A stretch of 64,000 nt of DNA from Bugulina stolonifera (lineage: Eukaryota > Bryozoa > Gymnolaemata > Cheilostomatida > Bugulidae), in assembly GCA_935421135.1 (NCBI GenBank), contig OW285193.1, positions 6,318,496-6,382,495 of the forward strand. The letters run 5' to 3'. Below, in pieces: positions 12,244 to 23,705 of the stretch; the stretch's first letter is position 1, and the number at the start of each line of letters is the position of its first letter. A model generated the notes under the pieces. It did not search any database, was not told where the DNA came from, and was given only the letters and a program-made list of their open reading frames with translations. Made by a program: the position numbers and the translations under genes.

Positions 12244-14626
12244 GATAGTAGAACGGAATAACGTGCAGCATACTGCATGGATTTGGAATTAGTGAATAAT
12301 TATATGATTTTAATTAGAGGTTGTCTTCTACTGAAAACAAAGTAGTTTTCCTGGCTATTTCCATGTACATCTTTCTGTATATACCACTTTATCGGAAACG
12401 CCATAACTTACTCAAGCGAAATTTATATAGTGTATTCACAAATTTTGGTAGCGTAGCCTGAGCTACATTTTGCAGTCAATACTCTCAGCCTTGTTCTATA
12501 TAAATGTGCGCTTAAACACATTTGGATTTATATCCCCATGGGCTCAAAGTAGTATGCATTCTTTCTCATCCAACATGGGTCTACTCTGTAATAAAGAGTG
12601 CTTAATATGTGGTACATTCTAGTATACATTACATGTATATATAATTGCCAAGACGTATCAGGGGAGTTAAGTACGCCATTCTTTTCCAATATTACCTTTT
12701 TTAGGATAAATGAAGGCGTTGTGTTCTGTGGCCTGACCTTGACTCCGATCACAAAATATTAACCTTTCACCTTTTGTAGAATAATTATAATAGGTATCAA
12801 ACAAGTGCCATTGCAATATTGTTGACGGCCCCAATTTTCTACTTAATGTTTCAAGATGGTTACTTTGTCTAGGGTGAAAGGGTTACAGTACTGCCATTTG
12901 CTAATGGTCCCTAGTTTTTAGTGCAGGTATTTTTGTCACCGAGAACAATTGTGACTTGGGTTGATTTTTACATAATCTGTGCTCTACAAAATTAAATTAA
13001 ATTAAATTAAAAAACTTGGGCACCGAAGGCACCTTGTATTCTTCTCTAATATAAAAGTTGCTCTAGAAATTGTGCCTGGAGGTATAACAAGGAAATTTTA
13101 CTACAACTTTGGTTCACACACTTTATATTATTTTTTATTCGTACTGTTTTGTTTTACTACATTATTATTCTTGAATAACAAGATACACTTCATTTTATGT
13201 CAATGACACTATCAAAAGGTTATTACACATATTTCATGGTGTATTGTACATCTTTTTGCAATATTGTGGCAGACATATTGTTGGACTTTCTTTGATCTGA
13301 TTTCATGTACATTTCTGGTCATCCAATGAGGCCCAGCATCGAATATTTACACTAATATAGTTATTTATTTTTATTTTTAAAGAAATGCTAGCTGTGTTAA
13401 TATTATTGACATATCTTGTGACTGTGTTATACCTAAGTTGGTTAGTTTAGAATAAATACATATTCAGCGATTGAAATATTTCTAATCATTTTAGGCTAGT
13501 AAGTGCTATATTCCACTGTGCATGGCGTCTCTGTAAACATTCATGCATATTTAACAATATTATGCAATAATTTAACTGAAAAATAAATCATTCCAGTAAC
13601 AGCAGGCAAACTTCATAGCGCTGTTTTCGGTCTTTGACCCCCTGTAACGTTGCACCATGTGAAAGCAGTCCAGGCTCTTTCAGACATGGCTAAATATGTG
13701 GGAAAAATTTCGAAAGAAAGTTCAGACCCCAGTTACATAGCCTTAAAAGTCTATCCACACAACTACTTTGAGCTATAGCATGAGCTGCTGATTTACTATA
13801 CTATGCCAGGCATTCCAGTCGCACCCAATTAAGCTCAGCCTGTCAACTTTGAATCCAATCTCTAAAATGTGATACACATTTAATTGTTGACGTTTGGTTG
13901 CCACAAGCATACCAGCCTTGTGTGGAATCACTTGTATTTGGAAGTTGACTGTTGGAGATTATTGCATCAAATGTTTTGGTAAATTTTTGGAGTGAATCAA
14001 TCAAACCTGGATTGACAGGATGTGATAGCTGCTATATTTATTGCTAAGAAGGTGGTCAGGTTCTTGTAATACAGAATGTGTGAACCAGTTACATGTGCAA
14101 GTATTATATATTTATACAAGAATTCAGGTTTAAAGTTTATTTATACAGCTTTTATTAATTTACAGAAATTATTGATTGTAGATTTTCTCTGTGTGTGCAG
14201 GTCTATGTTCATTATATTGACTAAAAATGACACTCCCAGCTTATGTTGTAGTTATCTCCTCTTACTCGTTGCATTCGCATAATTTACAATCTACAAATAA
14301 AAAATTTAAATGTTAGATAGCAGAAAACAGAATGAAAATTATCTTAGCTCTACAGTATTTATGGATAACCTAGCTATTAAGCACTCCCAAAATAATAAGT
14401 CAATATATTATATGCATATCTATGATGGAGACTTTTGAATTCGCAGTGTAAAAGCATAGAATAAAATCAGCTAAGCGTTCATTCTATATGAAATTTTATG
14501 CTTTACTATTTTTGTTGTGAGGTTTTTTTGGTAAAATTCTGTCATAGAGGCTAGTGATAGTTTTCCTATTTCGAGCCTAGCTTTGGAGTCAGCAACAGGT
14601 ACCAAATTTCATTGTTACATAACTTG
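12244..14626. other. Non-coding interval downstream of the multi-EGF gene
   Basis: About 2.4 kb without a supported gene. It holds AT-rich sequence, a GAGGTTGTCTTCTA motif near 12316 that matches the dispersed arm sequence seen elsewhere, and an AATAAA-type signal near 13451. Where the multi-EGF transcript ends is not clear. Confidence 0.5.
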
Positions 14627-17092
14627 CTAGTACATATGGCTGCTCTGTGCATGTCTGTAGAGACATGCACACATGCTTCTACTGTTAACCATACACTTAC
14701 TGTATTCATCCACTTTGAATCCATTCATGCAGAAACATCTACAGGGAGCGTAGTTTTCCTCCGCTCTGATACAGTAACCGCAAGCTGTTTTACTAGTCAG
14801 TGAGTTGGTTAGGCATTTCTTCCCCATTTTACAATCGGCATCCACCTTGCAGTCCTGTATTTGTAGTCATATAATCATTATAGTTAAGGTCCGAGTCTGA
14901 ACTGGCACTGATAATATTCACAGACAGAATTGATAACAAACGTTTGGTAGTCTACTATGGCTAAGGAAATATCGATTAAAATTTGAACAAAATTCTTGCA
15001 AGAGAAAATGGCAATATCAATATGAATATACATGTATGTACAAAGTAAATAATAACCAGAATTAGCCATGTCATTTTGTTACTACTTTCCCCCCGAAAGA
15101 TAATTAATATAAGCCTGAATTTACCTGTACTAATTAGTAGTAATGTAAGCTAAAATAGGGACGTTATTATCTGTAAGTATTACAGATAGTACTGGTATTA
15201 CTTATAAAAACGCATATGCTTATAAAAAGTACGAATGGCCTTATTTTAGACTTCTTTCTACTCCCGCTAATACAGTAAGACATGTACATGTAAGTAAATC
15301 AACTTAATTTAAACTTGAACGATGTAATGGTTAAAGCTCTTTCACACTGCAGTTGGTCGCTCAACGCTGCCGCTAACCACAATGTGGTTAACTATTACTA
15401 TACTATAGCCGGCACAGCACAGCATGTGTTAGTTAGCATTGCAGTTCGAGGTTCAGCTTGTTGAACTCATTGACCCCTACCACTCACTGGAGCACGTCAT
15501 TACAGGGCCGTAACTTTAGGGGCGGCAGAGCGGCATGGCCGCCCCTAAATTTCAAAATAAAGTGGGCCAAAAATGGTGTTTTTGAATTCAGGGGTATCAA
15601 TTTTACGGCGGCCATAGAGTTATCTTCTCTTATGACCGCGGTAAAGTTTTCCTTACTACGTATTTCTAAGGATGTAGTATAGAATATAGTTTATGCGACA
15701 CGCTACTTTCCCACAAACCAATCAAATTATCGGATTACTAGAAATAGCCAATCATTATTTACAGTCAGGGTGATTAGCCCAAGGTTTGTAGCTACTTATA
15801 ATTGCAGTTGCATAATATGAATATAAAGCCAAACCGGCTCCATGAATTACTTTAATCTCAAGCTACATAACTTGGAATTTTCCGTACACACCAAATAACT
15901 TGTTGCTACTTTTTAAGTTATAACTGCTTCTTTCCAACCTCCGTCCTCCAATAAAAAGATGAACATTGTATAGGCTTCCAAGTAGGTTGTTAGTATGTAT
16001 GTGAGCAAAACTTATTGCTAGATTTGGTGGCTACATGAGTGGGGTTTTGATATTATTAAAAATGGATATTAATAAAACATAATAATTAATAATAAATTAA
16101 TATTTATATAATAAATTATAATAATAATATATATTGTATTATTTAATTAATTGATTCTATTCTTATTCTTGTCAGTGTAGGAAAAAATTTTTTTTCTGGA
16201 GAATGAAAACGCAAAATCTTTTGGTGCTAGTGTTAGCAGACTTATCCGTTTATTATTTTTTTTGTTTCTGTATTTTTATTTTGTATCATGATAGTATCCT
16301 GGTCAGTAGTTTAAGTAGACTAGTCAGTACTAGTAATGTCAGATCTAGTGTGCTTAAGGTGGCCTAGTTGAGATAACATAGGTCTAATTTCTAGTGAAGC
16401 TTTAGTAGTGAGGAATAGTTACTTAGAGAACCAATTTAGCCTATATTTTTTCAGCGCTCAAACTTATTCTATATCTGTTTATGAAAAACTCAGTTTAATG
16501 TATCACAGTGTGAAAAATATCAACTGTCTTGTGCTACTTTGATTTACTTGACTATCCATATCCAGTTATTTTGAGCAGTAATTTTACACCTTAAACGTCC
16601 CGAAATTGCATATCTAGGTAGTAATTTTCTAATTTTTTTCCGGGGGAGACCCCCGGACCCCCCTTGCGAGAGGGCGCTGCGCCCCTCCCGCACCCACCCC
16701 GCTCTCGCGCTCCGGCAGCCGCATAAACACTCGTCTTCTAGCCACCCCAAAAATTTTTCAAAAGTTACGCCCCTGCATTATATAATATACTTGTAGTTAG
16801 CATAATTGGTATAAACTGCAGTGTAAAAGGGCTTTAATGGGAGTATGATAGAGTAATGGTGAATACTCGTATGCACCCCAAAAAATGTCGCGATGAGTAG
16901 TTCATGTTATGTTCCTAACCAAGTAATAAATTAAAAGTTAAAATAAAACACTAGTTATTATAACGTTGTACAATTTTGTACCAAACTAACCATTTCAACT
17001 AGTCCAGATAGCTGGCGCCTACCAAACACTCCACAACTGCTCACGGCAGCAACCAAAGTCAGCAGAACAGCAATAATCACCAACTTGTTCAT
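14627..17092 (-). CDS. Small secreted cysteine-rich protein
   Basis: Exon 1 (17092-16991) starts with ATG and encodes a clear signal peptide, MNKLVIIAVLLTLVAAVSS, then CGVFGRRQLSGLVEM, ending in phase 0 at a GTTAGT donor. Exon 2 (14854 downward) begins DCKVDADCKMGKKC and continues with AC-GYC and APCRCFC clusters, giving at least nine cysteines. CxxDxxCxxGxxC spacing recalls disulfide-rich domains such as dickkopf or colipase folds, but I cannot assign a family. The end is ambiguous. Either the exon runs to the stop at 14627, with more cysteines (KCMVNSRSMCACLY), or it stops at the GTAAGT donor after 14701 and a further exon lies at lower coordinates. The intron contains the transposon at 15503-16775. 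Likely role: extracellular peptide, defence factor or signalling ligand (inferred). Confidence 0.65.
15503..16775. mobile_element. Non-autonomous DNA transposon with CAGGG(G/C)CGTAACTTT ends
   Basis: The left end reads CAGGGCCGTAACTTT and the right end, reverse complemented, reads CAGGGGCGTAACTTT. Identical CATTA direct repeats flank it at 15498-15502 and 16776-16780, which I take as a 5-bp target duplication. The 3' 150 bases are very GC-rich, with foldback tracts such as GGGGGAGACCCCCGG and GGGCGCTGCGCCC, while the middle is AT-rich. No transposase frame was seen. It sits in the intron of the secreted cysteine-rich gene. The superfamily is not assigned. Confidence 0.7.
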
Positions 17093-17193
17093 AGTGTCAA
17101 ATATATGTAGTAGCAGGTGCTTGTGAGCAAGGACAGACCCCTTGTGTGCTTGTTGGCAGGTGCTTGGTAGAAATGGCAGGTCTTCTGGGTGAA

Positions 17194-17206
17194 CAGTATT
17201 TAAAGG
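17194..17206 (-). promoter_or_regulatory. Possible TATA-like element for the secreted protein gene
   Basis: The minus strand reads CCTTTAAATACTG about 105 bases upstream of the signal-peptide ATG. It is a TATA-box-like sequence at a reasonable distance; no initiator was identified. Confidence 0.25.
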
Positions 17207-17544
17207 ATGACCCTAAAAATAGATGATGAGAAGAAGCAGGTGGTTAGCCTCATGATCAACGAGTGTGCTATAGGATGTGAAGACACGTTAGCTCTGACTT
17301 TATGTCCTACTTATTCTCCTCAACAATAATGAAAACAGGCAATGTAGTAACCTGTTTAAATTTCAGTGTTTAAGCCGAGCCAAGGACGGTGTTATTTGAT
17401 GGCAGATGCAAATGTTTGGCTCTGTGCTTTGCCACTACAATTTAAAATTTAACACTTTTGCCTAATTCTTGATGATATTTTATGATTGAAACTGCCAAGA
17501 TTGGCAGGCTTTGTGCTGACAACTCGATATGAAACCTCGGTTTG

Positions 17545-17690
17545 TACATGATGGCACAGTTGGTGGCATACATGCTCACAAATCAATGGGTTGTGAGTTC
17601 AAACCCCTAGCTGTGTCATTTCTGGCAAAGGCCTTCAACAAACCTTTCACCCTTGCTGCACCTGTTCGGATTAGGGTGTATTTAAATACA
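17545..17690 (+). repeat. tRNA-derived SINE-like sequence
   Basis: TGGCACAGTTGG at 17552-17563 matches a pol III box A and GAGTTCAAACCCC at 17595-17607 matches a box B, about 43 bases apart as in tRNA genes. Stems are too degenerate for a working tRNA and the sequence runs on past the tRNA-like part, as in a SINE. The small ORF spanning it is incidental. Confidence 0.55.
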
Positions 17691-18007
17691 TTAAATGCAG
17701 TTTTGTTTTCTTTAGGATTATTGACGGATCCAATCTAAATATTTAACAGAATTATTGTTTTTCAGAGCTGTGCGTGTTTAACGGGGTAGTTTACAGAAAA
17801 TATGAAATATAATGCTGCATGAAAGGGCGTGAATTATTAATGTTCAGCTTAGTTTTCTATTAGTATCTAAGGCCTAAGAAAAAGATATTCCAGATAATCA
17901 ATGACAATTTTGTTATACGCTGCTAATATTACGTTAAGTGTAGGCCTATGGGCTATTTACATGGTTTTTCTATAACCATATCATGTATTATGCACTAAAT
18001 ATTTACA

Positions 18008-21000
18008 ATGAATATGAGTCTTATAACTACACTGTATACGGTATACATGTGTAATACTATATTTGTGATATATTTAAACACAATATCCATAATTACAGGA
18101 ATGGTGTTACATGACATAAAAGTGAAGCGAGTTTTATCCAGATGTACGAATTATAAGTTGCAGCCTCCAGCTTACGATCTAGACGTCCAAACACATGATG
18201 TTGAAAAAGTTTGCCTGTCTGCTAGTATGTGGTGAGTTTTCGTAAAACAGTTTATCGTAAAACAGTGACAGTAGTAATTCCTCCTGCTTCTGACATTCAT
18301 ATATTTTATGTGTAATTTAATAGACATATATAATTATACATTGTAGTAATTTATTGAGTAACAAGAATAACCTACAACCTTACCAGTTGTATAAAAGATG
18401 GGTGGCCTAAAATTGATAAATATCAGATACTTTGCTCATTCATACATAGCTTATTTTAAACAGTGAGTTGCTAATTAATGGTAGGTTGTGTATCACATGC
18501 TTTTAATCATCTAAATACGATGCAGCTGTACATGTTCAAACAGATAATTATTTTATACCAGTCTCTCTACTCATTGATCAATGAATATTGTATTGATAGT
18601 CTGAATGGATACTGAGCAGGTACTTGGTTGAACAGAATTTGTATATGAGTCTAAATCCAGAGAGTACATAGACTGAGTTCTGCTCAATTTTTAGGATGGA
18701 TGTTGACAGGAATTCTTGGTTTGTCTACTGGTGGATGGAAATTCACCAGTAGAATGAAACATAGAATAGAACCGACCCCCCAGTCTGCCGTGGGTGTGAC
18801 AGTCTTCAAGAGAGTTTCTCAAGCAATTTGTCTTTCTGTAAGTCCACAAGCACGTTAATTCTTTATTTGAGAGAGTATAAGTTATAATATTTAATTATAA
18901 TAATTTACAAGCTAAAAGACCAATGAACATAAATTTTGTTTGGTTTTCTTGATGAGATTGGCAAGACGCAATTAATTTTTCTAGCTAAAGTTACCAATAA
19001 AATGTGTAGAAAATAACTTACATAATTATAGGAGCATGTTTAAATTTCATTTATAAAATGTGTATAATGTTACACCTGTCGATTATAATAATTATATTTG
19101 TTGGAGGACGTTGGTATGGGTTAGCAATGTTTTGATAAATGATAGTACAAGACACTTTTTTGAAATTATTTCCAATATTTTGGGACTCATCAAGTATTAG
19201 TATCAGAGTAAATTTTTTCTTCTGATGATGACACTTGGATATAATATAATGTGATGATGGTGACACTATAATACAATAATATTGGAAATACACTCAAGAA
19301 TTCTTGAAAAGTGTGGTGTTCGATTATTTAATTATAATGATGACACAATCATGTATGTCATAAAGAAGCACAAACAAGTTCATATAGTGTGTTGTATTAA
19401 ATAGTTTGCTAGTGTTCTATAATATGTAGATATTTGTATTTATATTCAAGATATGCGACATGAATAGAAGCATAGATGTTATACACGTACAATTACATTG
19501 TGTGTAACATACTATAAGGATGTACATTGTACAGTAAGTGAATACCTTCACTGTACTATACTTACAGGAATGTAGGGCTGATGACCAGTGTAACGGCTTT
19601 AACTATCACACAAAGTCATCTACCTGTGAGATATTCTCTGTTGCTATGAAGATGCAATTCAGTGCTGACGGAGCTGGGTGGCTGCTATGGTTACCAGGTA
19701 AACAATGTTTCCTATATACAACCAGTTTAGTCAATAATGTTGCAATTATATTTTTAAAGTACACAAATATTATTTTGTATAAGTGTCGGGATAGTGCGGA
19801 TTCTAAATATGCAGCATTATTCACATATGATATTTTATATAGATATAAATAAAATTATAAGTTCATTGCATACTCATATTTATTCAAATTTGGTCGACGG
19901 AATTTCAAGCTTTTTAAAAGAATCGGTGAGGTTTACTGTTTAGTCGTCAGTACGGCAATTATTGCCAACCTGGAGAAGACTTGGAACTCTAGCTAACAAA
20001 CCAAAACTATTCATTAGGTAGTATAATATGTCACAACCAACAACATCAAAATGTTTCCATGGAGGTTACATAAAATCTTTTTTCACCTTTACAAGAGTAT
20101 ATACAATGCAATTATATAATATGCTGTTCCGGCCTACTGTATCACATTATGTACTCCTATGTACATGTAGATATGATACTATACTTACTATAATTAAATT
20201 TAGTTAGATTTGTATATGTTTGTATAGAGGCTTGTCCAGACCTGATCCAACGTCCAGCGTTCTACAGCACAGATTATGCCATGTTTGTGGGAAGAGTTCC
20301 GGTGCTTTCTAGAAGCATATTTTGCCACGTCAATGAAAACGGAGTTATTCTCCCCTACATAAACTTACCGACAGCTGAGGTTGGGAATTATGCAACCAAT
20401 GGATCGGGCCTCTTTGACAGGTATTATATTCTGTGGCAATAAAGTAGCAGTTTCAGTTATATTAAATAGGAGGCACGTTACCAAAAACTTGCTATTTTTT
20501 GCAACATTGAATATCTTTTGGGAACATACAAATGTAGATTGGAATTTGACAGTAGAGATTGATGCCGCTAGTAGTAACAGATATGCCAAGTTACCTGCAT
20601 GAACACGATTTTCACATATTCATTTGTCCTTGGAACAACCTGTGATAGGCTTAGCCATGCCCTGAAAGCACAATTATCCACAACCCTTAATTCTCTATGC
20701 AGTGATTCTTACTGAAAGACACTCATTGTATGGCTTGCTAATTTGAAAAGCTGTATGAGACATATACATTTGTATTATTACATGTAGTACACTTAAAACC
20801 AACCGAGCTTTATTGCTAATAGTTGTTTCTTTCAGATTTACCAAATATGGTTTGGATGTGGTAGGCGTCACGATTCGTCACAGTGACTTAACGTTCGCTT
20901 CTACCAATAATTATTGGGATGTTGGTCACGCCTTAAACTGTGACTGTAAGGCAAACCTTCTCAACGCCACGCTGAAACTAGATCTTACAGGTTAGTATAC

Positions 21001-21768
21001 ATGCAGACGTAAATAGTAAAGGTTAGTATGCATGCAGACGTAAATAGTAAAGGTTAGTATACATGCAGACGTAAATAGTAAAGGTTGCAAATGGTTTCCT
21101 TCCAGACGATAGGAAAGAAACAATAGTTCACAAGCTGTACACACTGAGTAAACATGCTTCAATCAAATTAGACGAGGCCAACATACCTTCTTAGTTATTT
21201 ATTCTCCCATGTCTTACCTTATCATGTTATACAAAATGTACACGTACATCAATATAATGTTACCACACCACACTACATCCACACTACATCAATAGAATAT
21301 TACCATATCACACAACATTAGATATAATATTATCATAATGATACTACCATAACACACTATACTATTACAAACATGTTAACTATTTATAGTTGTAAGAAAA
21401 TAGACTGGTATACATGTACATGTATGTTGCAAGTTGCAATAAAAACATCTGCACTGTTAACTAAACCTCGAAGCAGACGGTGCAGCGATCAGCATACGTT
21501 GCACGTTTTGTTTGATTACTATGACATCCTGTTTAATTCTCACGTCTGACTTGCATTACGTTTATACACTGTGTCTACCTGTCTAATTTTAGGAACACAG
21601 TTTAAGTTGAGCCCCAATGTGCAAGTTGTGGATGACGGGAACAATATCGAGTATGCAGAGCTGAAGGTCAGTGAACAATCTGTTAACGTTTCCTTCAACG
21701 GATGCTGTAGCAATATCTACCTTAGGAATCCATACTCAGTTTTAAAGCTGGTTGCAACGAGTCTTTAA
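18008..21768 (+). CDS. PAN/apple-like and GON-domain protein
   Basis: Exons 18008-18224, 18695-18837, 19568-19697, 20228-20420, 20836-20990 and 21593-21768 join in frame to 337 residues. The N-terminus is hydrophobic and could be a signal sequence, but the first exon is the least certain part; an acceptor at 18098 offers another boundary. Residues encoded by exons 2-3 carry a PAN/apple-like core: VSQAICLSECRADDQCNGF, then NY...TCEIF. The last three exons match the GON domain of ADAMTS9/20 and GON-1: IFCHVNENG..PYINLP, FTKYGLDVVGVTI, SDLTFA, LNCDCKANLL, LKLDLTGTQFKLSPNV, and a final CC. GON domains usually cap large metalloproteases, but no protease is encoded here. Probably secreted or extracellular-matrix associated (inferred). 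Confidence 0.75.
20990..21084 (+). repeat. Three 31-bp repeats beginning at a splice donor
   Basis: The donor of exon 20836-20990, GTTAGTATACATGCAGACG, is repeated three times head to tail together with the following bases, each copy ending AAATAGTAAAG. A copy of the exon-edge donor therefore recurs twice inside the intron. Using a later donor would read an immediate TAG. Confidence 0.9.
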
Positions 21769-23705
21769 TCATCTGCCATTACCATTTACCTGATCTCTAC
21801 TGGAAAATCTTCATGATATTAAACACGCTTTAAAGTCAATTTACTTGAAACTCAAGTCGATTCACTAGACTCTCAAGTCAAGTTACTTAACTAACTGGAA
21901 ACTAACTCCAGTTTCTAATCTAACTAGACTTACAGCAGAAGGTATATTTTCTTACATACTCCATTTTCACCTGACAATATATTTTTGTTGTAATATTGTT
22001 ATTAGCCTTATTAGTTTGCTTTCCTCCCATATTTTATGACTTTGCTCCCAAAAAGTTGAAGTTTTCTTATTCTTACTTGACTCTTATCTCATATTGTCAT
22101 ATGAAGGTGACGAAGGTGACGAAATGACCATAACCAATATCAAGTGGATTAAAATGTAATTATGATCTAACTTGTATTTGGATTTTGAAGAGAGGCTGAT
22201 ACCATAATTATAATATACAAGTATGTTTAACTCCAACCCAACAGTTTTATAGTGTGTCTATACAATATAAATGTCCTCTTGTAATATTCTTTGTTGGATG
22301 TGGTTTGCCTTCTTCTCTGATATTCCCTCACTACCATGTTGCTGTAAATCTACATGTGCATGAAGTATAATATTTCTGTCATTTAAATTAATTATTTTTG
22401 CAATGATATTATTGTTGTTGTATTGATTAGAAAATAATAATAAATTGAAAACAAATAAATGATCGTCATATCGTTTTGTTCTCCACCATGTAAGTTTTTG
22501 ACAGTCAACTCGATTTAAATCAGTGAACAAATAATGCTTTACTATGTAGTGTTGCTATGCATCATATTGTACATGTACACATACTGTATACATTCGTGTT
22601 TTTCTGTCCTGAGTGTTAGAAAATTCTATGGTCAAAGTTCATCTCCATCGCTATCTTAGCTCGAGCTGGTATAATGTAGATAATAATGTAGGTGGAAATT
22701 GAACTTACATGCTAAATAGGTAGCATTAGTCACATCTGAGCTCTTGCATTGCATTTGGTTATTAATACAACAGTGCAATATTTGAATACTCTTATTCACC
22801 TGAAATACAAGAACAAGTACAGAGATCTGGACATAGAGAAATACCCCGCCAGACAACATGAATATCTTAGTACTGGCTACTTTTAACTATTTTATCAGTA
22901 GCATTATGTAAATAATAAAACATTAAAGTGGAAGACTCCCCAAAGGCTGTGTAGTCTTCCTGAGTTGTCCTCTCTTGTATGGTATAATTGTAAACCATTT
23001 ATGCTAATCTTAGGTATTTATTTCTCTCTCGGTGGTTATATTGTTTTACCTACAGTGTAAGTATATTCTGAGTATTTTAAAGAAATACAGTAACAGTGGG
23101 TAGCCGACATATTTTTCTGTATTTCTCCCACTGCCTCCCTTCACTCATAGGCGTTTATATAAGATAGGAAGAAGTTGTCTTCACTTTGTATTTATAGCCT
23201 CAAATAAATAAGAATTTTTCTCACTAATTGCTCTTTCTTGATGTTTGAAATAAAGACAAGGGAGTATACTATGTGGCTAAGTATCATATTACTATCAAAA
23301 ACATAGAAGGAATTTATAAACTCTTGGCTATTAATGGAAAAGCTATTGAATAAAAACCTTTCCATGTTCTTTATAACAAGGTAAACTGAGTGACTTAGAT
23401 GACATAGCTTGCCTTTAATTGGGGTCAATTTGTAGTAGATGCTGTCATCTGCTCTTTTACTAGTAAACCTTTTTGGATAGCTCTAGCTAAGTACTATCCA
23501 ACAAGCTATTCAGCTTTTTGATTGGTTTTGGTTAATTTTTGAATTTCTCCTTCTTTAATAATGACAGGAATTTAAACTATGCCCCAGAATATTCTATTTT
23601 AAATTCCATCTTATTTCTCACAACCTTCTGCTGGCAGACTGTGAAGCTGTTAGTTGATATAGTAGGTAGCTAGTAGATACGCTAAATAACTAGGATATCA
23701 GTGAG
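21769..23705. other. Intergenic interval with a dispersed repeat
   Basis: No gene supported. An ATTAAA signal near 21819 could end the PAN-GON transcript. Bases 22924-23052 are a diverged copy of 38432-38552; both contain AAAGGCTGTGTA-TCTTCCTGA followed by GTTGTC(C/T)TCT and later TATTGTTTTACC. Confidence 0.5.
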
